NCBI RefSeq assembly: GCF_027359575.1
Contig: NZ_CP114784.1
Span: forward strand, 62,001 to 126,000
DNA from: Prochlorococcus marinus str. MIT 0917
GTDB lineage: Bacteria > Cyanobacteriota > Cyanobacteriia > PCC-6307 > Cyanobiaceae
Reading direction: 5' to 3'
DNA: 64,000 nt
Shown here: positions 37,367 through 47,018 of the stretch, in pieces
Numbering within the stretch: position 1 is the stretch's first letter
Layout: the number at the start of each line of letters is the position of its first letter
Notes under the pieces: model-generated
Database searches by the model: none
The model's input: only the letters and a program-made list of their open reading frames with translations
Told to the model about the DNA's origin: nothing
Program-made: the position numbers and the translations under genes

Positions 37367-37531
37367 TTAAGAATCAATTGCTACAACTTGTTCACTAGCT
37401 ATCTTTTGTCTATGTTCAAAAATTGAAGGTTTGTAGGAAGTAAATACTCCTTTCTTGAATGTTGCAAGTTGAGCTCTGTGTAGTCTTTCTGCTTTTAAGA
37501 CTCTTTTTTTTGTTAGTACTAGGTTGTTCAT
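37367..37531 (-). CDS. Small basic protein, 54 residues
   Basis: ATG 37531 to TAA 37367 encodes MNNLVLTKKRVLKAERLHR and so on, ending QVVAIDS. It is basic and helical with no membrane segment. It has its own strong terminator downstream, which supports expression. Function unknown. The following 130 bases hold no gene I can support. Confidence 0.6.
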   Translation of the reverse strand: MNNLVLTKKRVLKAERLHRAQLATFKKGVFTSYKPSIFEHRQKIASEQVVAIDS

Positions 37532-37659
37532 GACCTTTCTTAATTACTGGAAATCCCGTTCCCTACTTCCATTGAATGCACCCCACAAAGATGGAGCGAA
37601 CGTCTTGCTAAGTTAACAAACTAACCAGAACAACTGAAATGAAATTCAAGTACGGTTTC

Positions 37660-37920
37660 TTAGAAAGTCATCAATAAAACTGTCCCGAACCACCCGAACT
37701 GATTAGCCCTAACTAAACCGAATATTAGTAAAGGAAAAATCTTTTTTATGTTTATTGCATCAGTGGTCGGAATGATCAAACTCTGTTTCATCGAAAACCA
37801 TCTGCCTCTATCTACCATGACTTCAATCAAAAATTCCTGAGCAGCTAAGTTTCTAGCTCTTTTTTGGATACCTGCACTAATTCTTGCATCAGGTTCATTG
37901 GACCTTGCTTCATGAGTAAT
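37660..37920 (-). pseudogene. Conserved-looking frame without a normal start
   Basis: A minus-strand frame reads T-H-E-A-R-S-N-E-P-D-A-R-I-S-A-G-I-Q and continues KRARNLAAQEFLIEVMVDRGRWFSMKQ. This looks like real protein, but the first sense codon after the upstream stop region is ATT and there is no ATG, GTG or TTG before the good part. Toward the C-terminus the natural ending may be in another frame (FDETEFDHSDH then stop), suggesting a frameshift. It overlaps the end of the membrane peptide gene at 37845-38033. Confidence 0.35.
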
Positions 37921-38033
37921 CCTTTAACCATGTACGGAATTAACGAAGCTACAATTATTGCAAGCTTGGCTATTCCCGCTGGATTGTTCATTGGCTTTTC
38001 GACAATCCTTGCAAATAGACTGCGCCAGTGCAT
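37845..38033 (-). CDS. Small membrane protein, 62 residues or fewer
   Basis: Minus-strand frame with one hydrophobic helix (IAKLAIIVASLIPYMVKGLL) and a polar tail (QGPMNLMQELVQVSKKELET). ATG 38033 gives 62 residues; the internal Met at residue 15 (MNNPAGIAKLA) is at least as likely. Its end overlaps another conserved-looking frame, so translational coupling or decay is possible. Function unknown. Confidence 0.5.
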   Translation of the reverse strand: MHWRSLFARIVEKPMNNPAGIAKLAIIVASLIPYMVKGLLMKQGPMNLMQELVQVSKKELET

Positions 38034-38239
38034 GTGACTACATCTACTTCAGCCAAATCAAAGAAGAAATCATTGTTTGGACTTGGTGAAATTTATTGGT
38101 GAGATTTTGTTTGATTTTTCGCTCGTTACTAAGCCATAGGCCCAAGGTTCAATTATTGTCAGAAGTACACGATGCAATGGTCTTTTAAAACATAAAAGTT
38201 CCAATAATATGTAATGCTTTTGGTTCTTGTATATGATTG

Positions 38240-38587
38240 ATGGCCTCTAATTTTTATATCGTTCATCACGAATTTAGAGCTGGTACTTCATCTAAGTGGT
38301 GGGAAACTGCTTATGCAGCAATGGCACCTGGCGGTGGATGGGATGAGGCTGTAGCAGCAAATAGAGAAAAAGGTTTTTACAACCACTCTGCTAATGCTGT
38401 GACTTCTGATGGCCCTTTGTACTGTATTTGGGAAACTAAGGAGAACATTACGATAGAAGAATTTCAGGAATTCATTGATGGCCCGACAGGTCCTGGATTT
38501 GGTCTGAACGCATTAATGAATATCTGTAAACCAATAAACTCATCATTAATGAACGGTCAAACTCCCTACCCAAGAGTTTTCTTTTAA
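38240..38587 (+). CDS. Conserved protein of unknown function, 115 residues
   Basis: From ATG 38240: ASNFYIVHHEFRAG, then WWETAYAAMAPGGGWDEAVAANREKGFYNHSANAV, then GPLYCIWETKENITIEEFQEFIDGP. Length and alternation suggest a small alpha-beta (ferredoxin-like) barrel of the kind found in dimeric, stress-related or metal-binding proteins, but I recognise no family. It has a good terminator. It is the best-formed gene in the tRNA-Ser region. Confidence 0.7.
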   Translation: MASNFYIVHHEFRAGTSSKWWETAYAAMAPGGGWDEAVAANREKGFYNHSANAVTSDGPLYCIWETKENITIEEFQEFIDGPTGPGFGLNALMNICKPINSSLMNGQTPYPRVFF

Positions 38588-38632
38588 AGCACTTAAAGTA
38601 GAGATGGTTGACAACCGATTGCTATCGGAAAG

Positions 38633-38661
38633 AGAAGGGCTGACTTTGGTCGGCCTTTTTT
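38633..38661 (+). terminator. Rho-independent terminator
   Basis: AAGGGCTGAC pairs with GTCGGCCTT with one bulged base and is followed by six T residues. It lies about 45 bases after the stop of the 115-residue protein gene. The sequence resembles the GGGCTGAC terminator at 37301-37325. Confidence 0.8.
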
Positions 38662-38858
38662 GCGTTGCTAGCCTTCATGACCGTGATTGAACACTTGTTT
38701 GGAAAAGACCGAAAGTTGACTACTTTGTTATAAAAAAACAGAGATAGTCGTCTTTAGAGTATTAATAATGAAAGAATATTATGCAATCAACAAAGATATA
38801 TAAAAGCTAATTATAGCATGTGATTTTAGCGGATATATTGTTGGTTTTGCAAGAATAA

Positions 38859-38930
38859 ATGCTAGTTTTCAAGACTAAAGCTATAAGCCACTCGCCCAGC
38901 TCTCCATCCGGAATTTTACCGTATTAGCTT
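38859..38930 (-). pseudogene. 5'-half copy of tRNA-Ser plus upstream flank
   Basis: On the minus strand this copies the tRNA-Ser from the 5' acceptor strand through the D arm to the anticodon loop (38905-38859). Shared blocks include ATGCTAGTTTTCAAGACTA and the GAATTTTAC stretch just upstream of the gene, so similarity runs about 25 bases past the tRNA 5' end. It has point differences (for example GGAGAGCTGGGCGAGTGGCTT) and no 3' half. The surrounding gap 38588-39104 has nothing else apart from the terminator. Confidence 0.85.
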
Positions 38931-39104
38931 CTGAAATCTAAAAAAAATAGCTCAAACAAGAATTTCATCCGGTTTTATATCAAGTCCGTTCTAAAGAGGA
39001 TCCATCTAGAGCTTTAAAAATTTCAGAACCTATAGATTATTTGTATGCATAAATATCAATGAGATTATTTGTGCAATAATTTAAAACATTGGTAAATCTC
39101 ATTC

Positions 39105-39299
39105 ATGGCAAGCAACAAGAGCCCACAATCACGTTTCCTTGGAGACCTTCCTATGGAGGGTGGAATCAGTCAAAAAGAGAAATATCGCTATGTAGCTCAC
39201 TTGATGTTTTTTATTGGATGTGCACTCTTCTCGTTTGGAATCTGGGCTCTTTCAGGCTTTAATGCTTCAAGTGGGGCAACAGGACCATTCCCTTTCTAA
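39105..39299 (+). CDS. Small membrane protein, 64 residues
   Basis: A 64-residue protein with a polar N-terminus (ASNKSPQSRFLGDLPMEGG), one helix (VAHLMFFIGCALFSFGIWAL) and a short Gly/Ser/Phe tail. It could be a small thylakoid subunit or assembly protein, but no family is recognised. It follows the tRNA-Ser 5'-half copy. Confidence 0.6.
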   Translation: MASNKSPQSRFLGDLPMEGGISQKEKYRYVAHLMFFIGCALFSFGIWALSGFNASSGATGPFPF

Positions 39300-39349
39300 A
39301 ATTAGAGGGAAATACAATTGATTTTTGATTAGTAGATCTAAATAATAAA

Positions 39350-39613
39350 TTATTGAACCGACAACTTACTTATAGTATTTTCTCTATCTTCAATGAGTGT
39401 TAAGAGCCACTTAGATCCTAAAGCTCTAGAAATGCTTCTGTTTTTTATTAGTTCACAAATTCTTTTATAAAGTTTGTCTGATTCGATATTGGAATTGAAC
39501 CATTTCTCGAATTTCAGAATTTCATCTGGGTTTTTACAAGCTCTCAGTTGATCAATAAGTGCATCATTAGTACTTGTGCCACTTATCTTTAATGGTTTAT
39601 TTGTCGTAGTCAT
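39350..39613 (-). CDS. Conserved small protein, unknown function
   Basis: An 87-residue soluble helical protein (NDALIDQLRACKNPDEILKFEKWF, then RSISRALGSKWLLTLIEDRE). No catalytic motif is visible. It is on the same strand as nrdJ, about 160 bases downstream of its stop. Confidence 0.6.
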   Translation of the reverse strand: MTTTNKPLKISGTSTNDALIDQLRACKNPDEILKFEKWFNSNIESDKLYKRICELIKNRSISRALGSKWLLTLIEDRENTISKLSVQ

Positions 39614-39774
39614 TTAAATTTTAAGTACACAATACCTACTTAATAGTTAGCCATATTTTCTAATTTGGACAATTATATTTAAAACTTCTTCGAAAAACTA
39701 AACTTATGTATTTAGTTCAGGAACTTATTTAGGCTGCCATTAAAATTCCCGCAATAAAGCTTGAATGACTGCTC

Positions 39775-42111
39775 TTAAGATGGTTTAGCGAGTGGGAGTA
39801 AGCATTTATCAGAATCGCAACCTGCTGGGCCTGCCTCAGTAAGCTCCCCTTGATCATATCGACTAAGGGCATCAAAGAAATCACAATTATCTCTTCTTTT
39901 TACGACCTCTGATTGCAATTTTGTGTAGCATTCTTCATCAATAGGTTCAAAAGGAAGTCTGGGGAAGGTTGCATTTGCATCAAACCTTGCTAGTAAGGCA
40001 GCTGAAATGTAACCTTTATTTTGATCAATTGAGATATGCAGAGCTTTTGCTAAACCTTCTATCTCATTTTCTCTGAATTCAATTGTTGCAGAGGTGTTAT
40101 GGTCTGTGTAATTTGTTTGAACTTGCATATAAAAATCAAATTGTGCAAGAGCTGAGAAGCTATTGATATCTATTTGATCCGCACCAGGTATGTTTGCCCA
40201 ACTTACCTCGGTAGGGATTTCAACTAACCACTCGGTACATTTTTGATCGAATGGATTATCTAGTAGTTTTCCATTTTCATCTTTATCTGACTGAGAAGGG
40301 ACGATTGTGTATCCATAATCCATACAAGCTAATGCGACTGGATCATTCTTCCTGAAAGTAATTCTTCTAATAAAACGCTGAGCTTTTGGGGGATGCCAAC
40401 CTGGAGAAGCCCCTGTCAGAAGACTTTTCGTACCAGCAGGCTGGACTGTTGTACAACGACTTGGACGACGAATACTATGTCTATCACAATAATCAAATAC
40501 TGTGTCGTTGACGATCTTTCGCCATCGACTCAAAAAAGTAGCTTCTTTGAGTTTAAAATCCTTTCCTTCTTCTGTCTCTGGTCGCCCGGCTTCCCACCAT
40601 TTTAACCACGGCGTCCCAAAGGCATGAACAAAAAAGTCAAAAAGTCCTGTGAAACTGACCCCAACAATAGGATCCCATTCTCGACTTTTTCTGTACCGCT
40701 CTACTTCGAATCGATGATTAAGGAGGCAAGCGACTGACAAAGCTGCTGCTTTGAAAGCATCTTCTTGTTGATTTATGTCTAATGGATCAATTTGATTAAG
40801 ATGTATTTCTGCAAGATTGCAGTGAAAATCTGAACCTAGAATCTCTCCGCAAGGATTAAGACCATATCTACTGAGTCTATGAAAAAGTTCTTTATCATCA
40901 AATGGACCATAATTTGATTGAATCCATTGGGATGCTTCCTCTTTCCCTTGGTCGCAATAGATCTCTATAAATTCATTCCTGAGTTCTACCGTTGAAAGTA
41001 TGTCAGCATTTGAGCGAGCAATTGCTTCAGGTGCAAATTGGATAGCCCCCTCACCTGAATGAAATTGTTTAGTCACTGCATCGACAAGAACTTCTAATTC
41101 AGGTTTGGTATGGTAAACACGAGTATGGTTGGCCATTCTTAAGGCATCCTTCTCTGGGTCAATACTCCAATTACCATATGAGTCTTGCTTCCATAAATTT
41201 TCTTTAGCACCAGCAGCTTCTAAATCTTGCGAAGAAAATTGTCGCATACCTGCACTTCTTCTTATATTGCCAGCTACGATTGTGACGGCTGCTTCGTCGA
41301 TTAGTAGACAACATTCAATTGAAGTTAGTTTTCTTCCTACTGCTTTGTTTAAAAGATTTGCTATCCGGGGATATAAATCTTTGAGTTTTACAGGGTTCGC
41401 CATGCCTCCAAAACCTTTAAGTGATTCACCTGCTGGCCTTACATCTTTTAAATCAATAGAAACATTAATAACGTTAGAATTGAAACTATTATCACTGCTT
41501 AATTCAAGGATTTTTTGATAGCTATCAACCCATCCACGTCTACTATCGCCAACTTTTATCAGTACATTATTGTCTTGAATATGGAAGCTAGTCTTTTCAT
41601 TCCTTTCTTCAGAAGGAGTTAATCCAATATCTGAAACATTTTCAATATTAATTGTATTTGTAACCTCTGGAAGTTGATCAATCAAGTGAGGCTCAATTAT
41701 TGCACCCGTTCCGCAACCCATCATGGCTAAATCCATCATAAGTCCAAAGGCTTGCCAATCAACAAGATTTGTTGAGGTGCAATTGTAGGCTCCAGAAAAA
41801 TTCTTCTCTTTTTCAATCCATTCTGTTCCGCCTATCCAAAGCCATCGACCTGATGGAAGAGCTTTTTTCTCTTGTTGCATTCTTTGCATTAAATTTATTT
41901 CTGATTCGGTTAATCCCCCAAGCTTCTTTAGACCATCAAGGTTCCTTGTATTTACTTGTTCCCAGCTTTCACGACCTGCTGGAAGTTTTCTACTATATGT
42001 TCTGTAAAAGACAGGATTAGCTGCAGGTGCAGTTATTGGAAAATCAGTTGTAACATTCTTTTTGCCCGATGCTGAATTATTGGTTTCGGGCTGGCTTGTT
42101 GCGATTGTCAA
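39775..42111 (-). CDS. nrdJ: Adenosylcobalamin-dependent ribonucleotide reductase (class II)
   Basis: A 778-residue monomeric ribonucleoside-triphosphate reductase of the Lactobacillus type. It makes deoxynucleotides using B12 and no oxygen-activating subunit. Visible landmarks are GSGKLPSGRWLWIGG-like ALPSGRWLWIGG (about 85), the active-site Cys in GAYNCTSTN, MMGCGTGAI, the radical-site block LNPCGEILGSDFHCNLAEIH (about 418-437), and the C-terminal redox pair in CDSDKCLLP. No riboswitch or long leader precedes it. It ties the organism to a B12-type cofactor. Confidence 0.95.
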   Translation of the reverse strand: MTIATSQPETNNSASGKKNVTTDFPITAPAANPVFYRTYSRKLPAGRESWEQVNTRNLDGLKKLGGLTESEINLMQRMQQEKKALPSGRWLWIGGTEWIEKEKNFSGAYNCTSTNLVDWQAFGLMMDLAMMGCGTGAIIEPHLIDQLPEVTNTINIENVSDIGLTPSEERNEKTSFHIQDNNVLIKVGDSRRGWVDSYQKILELSSDNSFNSNVINVSIDLKDVRPAGESLKGFGGMANPVKLKDLYPRIANLLNKAVGRKLTSIECCLLIDEAAVTIVAGNIRRSAGMRQFSSQDLEAAGAKENLWKQDSYGNWSIDPEKDALRMANHTRVYHTKPELEVLVDAVTKQFHSGEGAIQFAPEAIARSNADILSTVELRNEFIEIYCDQGKEEASQWIQSNYGPFDDKELFHRLSRYGLNPCGEILGSDFHCNLAEIHLNQIDPLDINQQEDAFKAAALSVACLLNHRFEVERYRKSREWDPIVGVSFTGLFDFFVHAFGTPWLKWWEAGRPETEEGKDFKLKEATFLSRWRKIVNDTVFDYCDRHSIRRPSRCTTVQPAGTKSLLTGASPGWHPPKAQRFIRRITFRKNDPVALACMDYGYTIVPSQSDKDENGKLLDNPFDQKCTEWLVEIPTEVSWANIPGADQIDINSFSALAQFDFYMQVQTNYTDHNTSATIEFRENEIEGLAKALHISIDQNKGYISAALLARFDANATFPRLPFEPIDEECYTKLQSEVVKRRDNCDFFDALSRYDQGELTEAGPAGCDSDKCLLPLAKPS

Positions 42112-42223
42112 AATCTTTGTATCCCTTTGGTAAGTACTACGGTAACGCCATGTATAGCGTTAGCAAGTTTTTTTAACACCATCTACAGGGCTCCGAAGAA
42201 AATAACAAATTTTTTTTTTAGTA

Positions 42224-42907
42224 ATGAAGAGAACACCGGAACCAGAGCTCATGCAAATCCCTTCGCAGGTAAGGGCTTATGCCGAAGCGGATTTCTCTAG
42301 GAGTGATTCTATGGTTGTTAAATCGCTTGAAAAATATTTAAAAAAAATAGGAAGAACCCTTAATAAAAGTGATTTAATTTTTGATATGGCATGTGGGCCA
42401 GGAAATATTGCAGAGAGAATTGCCAAAAATTGGCCCTTTGTAAATGTTGTAGGCATTGATGGCTCAAAGGAAATGTTGAATGAAGCAGAAAATAAACTTT
42501 CCGAAAATTTTAAGAAGAATCTCTCTTATCAATTGATTGATATTAATTCGATCACCACAGGTGAAATATATTTTCCTTTTAAAGCTGATATCATAGTCAG
42601 TAATAGTGCCTTGCATCATTTTCATGATCCTCATAGTTTTTGGGGTGCATTAAAAAAAATTGGTAAAACAAAGTGTATTCATATTCATCGTGATTTAATA
42701 AGGCCTACTTCTGAAGAAAAAGCATTTGAGGTAAAAGAAAAACATCTTTCAGATTCTCCAGGAATTCTAAAAAAGGATTTTCATGCATCTCTCAAGGCAT
42801 CATTTACAGTTGAGGAAGTATCTCAACAGTTAGTTGATGCAGGGTTATCTCAATTAGAGGTTTTTCAACTTGATGAGCTTTATTTTGAGATTATTGGGTG
42901 TATTTAA
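42224..42907 (+). CDS. Class I SAM-dependent methyltransferase
   Basis: A 227-residue protein with SAM-binding motif I LIFDMACGPGNIAERIA (about 55), the acidic post-I VVGIDGSKEML, and DIIVSNSALHHFHDP (motif IV region). It resembles UbiE/methyltransferase-11 type small-molecule enzymes. The substrate is unknown. It is divergent from nrdJ and 36 bases upstream of prfC. Confidence 0.85.
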   Translation: MKRTPEPELMQIPSQVRAYAEADFSRSDSMVVKSLEKYLKKIGRTLNKSDLIFDMACGPGNIAERIAKNWPFVNVVGIDGSKEMLNEAENKLSENFKKNLSYQLIDINSITTGEIYFPFKADIIVSNSALHHFHDPHSFWGALKKIGKTKCIHIHRDLIRPTSEEKAFEVKEKHLSDSPGILKKDFHASLKASFTVEEVSQQLVDAGLSQLEVFQLDELYFEIIGCI

Positions 42908-42943
42908 TCTTTTCCCTGAACAATTGAACAACCAAAAACAATA

Positions 42944-44611
42944 ATGAAATCAACTCCAGAAGAAAAGACTAATCTAGATACAAATTTAGAAGAAGAATTA
43001 ACTGTATCTTTAACTAATGAGGTTGGAAAAAGAAGAAATTTTGCGATTATTTCCCACCCTGATGCAGGTAAAACTACTTTGACAGAAAAACTTTTGCTTT
43101 ATGGCGGAGCTATTCAACAAGCAGGAGCAGTAAAAGCAAGAGGAGAACAGAGAAAAGTTACTTCTGACTGGATGGAGCTTGAAAAACAAAGAGGCATATC
43201 AATTACATCAACTGTTTTACAATTTGCCTATAAAGATAAGACGATTAATTTATTAGATACTCCTGGTCACCAAGACTTTTCGGAAGATACGTATAGGACA
43301 CTTGCCGCTGCTGATAATGCTGTAATGCTTGAGGATGCAGCGAAAGGACTTGAACCTCAAACAAGAAAGCTTTTTGAGGTTTGCAGAATGCGACAAATAC
43401 CAATTTTCACATTCATCAACAAGATGGATAGGCCAGGTCAAGAACCGCTTGAATTATTAGATGAGATTGAGTCTGAATTAGGATTATCAACCTTTGCAGT
43501 TAATTGGCCAATAGGAAGTGGTGAGCTTTTTAGAGGTGTCGTTGAGCGGGCAACCAAAGAAGTTGTTTTATTTTCGAAAGCTGAACGAGGGAAGCAATCT
43601 AGTGAAAAACGATTAAAAATTAATGATCCGGAACTTAAAAATTTAGTAGAAGAAGAACTGTTACTAAAAGCACTTGAAGAGATTGAGATTCTGGATGAGG
43701 CTGGTTGTGAATTAAATCAAGAATTAATCATATCTGGCGAATTAACGCCTGTGTTCTTTGGATCTGCAATGACCAACTTCGGGGTTAGGCCATTTTTAGA
43801 TAATTTTCTTGAGCTATCTCAGGGACCAGTTGCTCGAAATAGCTTTGATGGCCCAATCGTTCCTACAAGAGAATCATTTAGTGGATTTGTATTTAAATTA
43901 CAAGCAAATATGGATCCAAAACATAGAGATAGGGTTGCTTTTGTGCGTGTATGTAGTGGCAGGTTTAGAAAAGATATGACAGTTCAACACGCGAGGACGG
44001 GTAAACAAATCAGACTCTCAAGGCCCCAAAAGATTTTTGGTCAAGATAGGGCCGTCGTTGATGATGCTTACCCTGGTGATGTTATTGGTTTAAATAATCC
44101 AGGAATGTTTTCGATTGGAGATACATTGTTTATTGGACCGAGAGTTGAGTTCGAGGGGATTCCATGTTTTAGCCCCGAGATATTTAGTTGGTTAAGAAAT
44201 CCAAACCCTTCAGCTTTTAAGAACTTTAGGAAAGGGGTCAATGAATTAAGAGAGGAGGGAGCAGTTCAAATCCTTTACGATAAAGATCAAAGTAAAAGAG
44301 ATCCAATTTTGGCTGCAGTTGGTCAGCTTCAGCTTGAGGTAGTACAACATCGACTTGCTAGCGAATATGGAGTGGAAACTAGGCTTGAACCAATGGGTTA
44401 TCAAGTCGCTAGATGGGTAAAAGGGGGGTGGCCGGCTTTAGAGGAGGTTGGAAGAATTTTTAATTGTAAAACGGTTCAGGATGCTTGGCTTAGACCGGTA
44501 CTGCTTTTTAAAAATGAATGGAATCTAAATCAGTTAAAGGAAGATCATCCTGAAATGGAATTAAACTCAGTTGCTCCGGTTGTCAGTGGTGTTGATCCTG
44601 TTTCTCTTTAA
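42944..44611 (+). CDS. prfC: Peptide chain release factor 3
   Basis: A 555-residue translational GTPase that recycles RF1/RF2. G1 is [16 protein letters not shown], switch II is [16 protein letters not shown], and the G4 element is FINKMDRPG. The RF3-specific [12 protein letters not shown] and C-terminal domains follow. It is full length with a short acidic N-terminal extension. Confidence 0.97.
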   Translation: MKSTPEEKTNLDTNLEEELTVSLTNEVGKRRNFAIISHPDAGKTTLTEKLLLYGGAIQQAGAVKARGEQRKVTSDWMELEKQRGISITSTVLQFAYKDKTINLLDTPGHQDFSEDTYRTLAAADNAVMLEDAAKGLEPQTRKLFEVCRMRQIPIFTFINKMDRPGQEPLELLDEIESELGLSTFAVNWPIGSGELFRGVVERATKEVVLFSKAERGKQSSEKRLKINDPELKNLVEEELLLKALEEIEILDEAGCELNQELIISGELTPVFFGSAMTNFGVRPFLDNFLELSQGPVARNSFDGPIVPTRESFSGFVFKLQANMDPKHRDRVAFVRVCSGRFRKDMTVQHARTGKQIRLSRPQKIFGQDRAVVDDAYPGDVIGLNNPGMFSIGDTLFIGPRVEFEGIPCFSPEIFSWLRNPNPSAFKNFRKGVNELREEGAVQILYDKDQSKRDPILAAVGQLQLEVVQHRLASEYGVETRLEPMGYQVARWVKGGWPALEEVGRIFNCKTVQDAWLRPVLLFKNEWNLNQLKEDHPEMELNSVAPVVSGVDPVSL

Positions 44612-44666
44612 AGTAGATTAATATCTAATTAATAAAGATAGTTCATAAATCTTTTTTGAAAAATCT

Positions 44667-45356
44667 ATGGACCCTGGTACTAATTCACAATCAAATTCAA
44701 ACTCACAAGATCCATATTTGATACTTGGAATAAATGAGGGTGCAAGTTTTGATGCTATTCAAGAAGCAAGGGATAACAAGTTAATTGAGGCTGGAGATGA
44801 CCAAATCACTAAAGCAAAAGTAGAAGCTGCTTATGATTCGTTGTTAATGGTAAGCCTTAAGTCAAGACAACTTGGTAATGCAAGTAATGAGGCAATAACT
44901 GCATCAAAGAAAGAAAATGAAGCAAAGAAAGTTGGTGATATAGGACCTGGTTCTCTTCTAACTAGGTTGAAAAATTTAAATCTTCCTAAATACGAGGCAT
45001 CAAAATCTAATTTCTTACCAAGCTTTGAGTTGCCCTCTGGGCAAGAATTAAATATAAGGATTTCTCTTGGAATATTGGCTTTTTTACTTGTTTTAATTGT
45101 GCCTTCTGAAAGTGTTGAATTAATACTTTCATTCTCGACAATAGGCTTATTCATTAGTCAGTCTCGTAGAGGTAGGCCTTTCTTTTCCTCTGTTCTCTGG
45201 TGCATTCTTCTTCTTAGTATTGGACTTCTATCTGGTGCATTACTTTTGGGTGGGGCTCAATCATTTATTGATAACACTGGATCATTGTCTTCGGACAAAT
45301 TTGAAGCGATACCTGCAGTATTTTTACTTTGGTTAGGAGTGATTTTCCTTGATTAA
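44667..45356 (+). CDS. CPP1-like J-like membrane protein (DUF3353)
   Basis: A 229-residue protein. A J-like N-terminus (DPYLILGINEGASFDAIQEARDNKLIEAGDD, then KVEAAYDSLLM) lacks the HPD motif. It is followed by a linker and three or so hydrophobic helices (residues 130-229). This is the plan of cyanobacterial/plastid CPP1, a chaperone-like membrane protein linked to protochlorophyllide oxidoreductase stability in plants. Confidence 0.85.
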   Translation: MDPGTNSQSNSNSQDPYLILGINEGASFDAIQEARDNKLIEAGDDQITKAKVEAAYDSLLMVSLKSRQLGNASNEAITASKKENEAKKVGDIGPGSLLTRLKNLNLPKYEASKSNFLPSFELPSGQELNIRISLGILAFLLVLIVPSESVELILSFSTIGLFISQSRRGRPFFSSVLWCILLLSIGLLSGALLLGGAQSFIDNTGSLSSDKFEAIPAVFLLWLGVIFLD

Positions 45357-45360
45357 TCCT

Positions 45361-46260
45361 CTAATCGATTAAAGATATCAATTCGTCCTCTTTAACAAGA
45401 TAAACATTCTTGCAGAATTGACATGTAAGTTCTGCTTTCCCATCCTCCTTTATCATTTCCTGAAGTTCTTTTTTTCCCAATATTTTTAATGCTGATAGGC
45501 TTCTTTCTCTTGAGCATCTACATTTAAAACGGACTTCTTGAGATGTGCTAATAATATCTGAATGTGATTGATCAAGGTCAGGAAAAATTTCTTCAATTAG
45601 CGAAATAAGGTTAGGCCCTTTTTTGTTTAATAACTCACTAAAAGAGTTAATTTCTTTACATCGATCTTCAAGTAGGGCTATCAATGAATAGTCTCGTTCA
45701 GCTTTAGGTAGTATTTGTGCTAATAGTCCTCCGCTACAAACTATTCCATCCTGATTAATTTTTTCTCCAACAAACACAGCTGATGGAGTTTGTTCAGAAT
45801 GTAATAAATAGGAAGCTATGTCTTCACCAATCCCTCCATTAATTAATTCAACTGTGCTGTTGTGTGGCTCACCTTTCCCATCATCTCTAATAACGTGAAG
45901 ATAGCCAATACCTGTAGCTTTTTTAAAATCAAATGTATATTGATTGCTTTTATTTTTAATTAGGTCTAATTCAAGACTTGGATCACCAACGTAACCTCTC
46001 ACACTTCCATCTCTACCCGCATCAATGGTTAATCCTTTTAGTGGTCCATTTGAGCTTACCCTTAAAGTCACCCTTCCATGATTTACCTTCATTGAGCTTG
46101 CAAGCAAGAGGCTTGCACTCATGGCCCTACCTACAATTGCAGAAGTTAAATAGGAAAGAGAATGTCTTTCTTTTGCTTCTTTTGTTGATTCAGTTGTTGA
46201 TACGGCGACTAGCCTGATCCCTCCTTTCGCTGCAGTAGCTCTAACTAGTAAATCTGTCAT
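45361..46260 (-). CDS. hslO: Redox-regulated chaperone Hsp33
   Basis: A 299-residue oxidation-activated holdase. The C-terminal zinc switch is visible as [13 protein letters not shown] and [11 protein letters not shown] (the CxC then CxxC pattern). The N-terminal core has [11 protein letters not shown] and [24 protein letters not shown]. Typical length. It ends five bases from the convergent CPP1-like gene. Confidence 0.96.
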   Translation of the reverse strand: MTDLLVRATAAKGGIRLVAVSTTESTKEAKERHSLSYLTSAIVGRAMSASLLLASSMKVNHGRVTLRVSSNGPLKGLTIDAGRDGSVRGYVGDPSLELDLIKNKSNQYTFDFKKATGIGYLHVIRDDGKGEPHNSTVELINGGIGEDIASYLLHSEQTPSAVFVGEKINQDGIVCSGGLLAQILPKAERDYSLIALLEDRCKEINSFSELLNKKGPNLISLIEEIFPDLDQSHSDIISTSQEVRFKCRCSRERSLSALKILGKKELQEMIKEDGKAELTCQFCKNVYLVKEDELISLID

Positions 46261-46276
46261 TGATTAGTTGAATTGA

Positions 46277-46903
46277 TTACTCAGGGATAAGTTGACCATT
46301 GTGCAACTCATAATTTTTGGTATTCAAATTTTTAAACAGATCGGGTTCATGAGTAACTATTAGAATAGTTTGCTTGTTTTTAAGCTTTGCGAGTAATTCT
46401 ATAATTCCGTCTCTCACTGACCAATCTAAACCTGCTGTTGGCTCGTCCAATAAAAGTACTTTTGGATTCCTCAATAGTTGAACAGCAATAGCTAGTCGTC
46501 GTTGTTGCCCTCCACTAAGAGATTCTGGCGGCTTCTTTAAATCTAAGTTGATTAACCCCACTTTTGTGAGAGCTGAAATTTGTTCTTCAGTCGTTAACCT
46601 CTTATGTCCAAGACGTAATTCTTGAGCTACTGATAATCCAAGAAAATATCTTTCTGGAAATTGAAAAACCAATCCACATAACCACCTGCGTTGACGTGCA
46701 TTTAGAGGTTTGTTGAACCATGTTATCTCTCCTTTTTGATGTCCCGAAAGACCGCTAATGATTTCTACTAATGTAGTTTTTCCACTTCCGCTGGGTCCTC
46801 TAATTATGGTGATTTTTCCAGTATTTGATTTTAAACACAAATCTCTAAGGATTGTCTTCTCTGCTGTTGAGGGATGGTAATAAATATTTTTTAAACTAAG
46901 CAT
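46277..46903 (-). CDS. ABC transporter ATP-binding protein (EcfA/CbiO-like)
   Basis: A 208-residue stand-alone ABC ATPase. Walker A is GPSGSGKTTLVE, the Q-loop is VFQFPERYFLGLSV, which is typical of ECF/cobalt-type ATPases and of the plastid ABCI11 group, the signature is LSGGQQRRLAIA, Walker B is VLLLDEPTAGLD, and the H-loop is VTHEP. No permease is adjacent. It may serve an ECF-type importer encoded elsewhere. Confidence 0.88.
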   Translation of the reverse strand: MLSLKNIYYHPSTAEKTILRDLCLKSNTGKITIIRGPSGSGKTTLVEIISGLSGHQKGEITWFNKPLNARQRRWLCGLVFQFPERYFLGLSVAQELRLGHKRLTTEEQISALTKVGLINLDLKKPPESLSGGQQRRLAIAVQLLRNPKVLLLDEPTAGLDWSVRDGIIELLAKLKNKQTILIVTHEPDLFKNLNTKNYELHNGQLIPE

Positions 46904-47018
46904 TCTTTGTTAATGAGGCTTTGATCAATTAAATAAAGATTTTTCAATTTTCTTTAATCAATTTACATTAGATTATGTTTGATATCTTTTAGTTTTTCTT
47001 TTTTAAGATCTGTTGTTT

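Noticed and set aside
38034..38102. 22-codon frame from GTG 38034
   Set aside because: Too short and without context to support as a gene.
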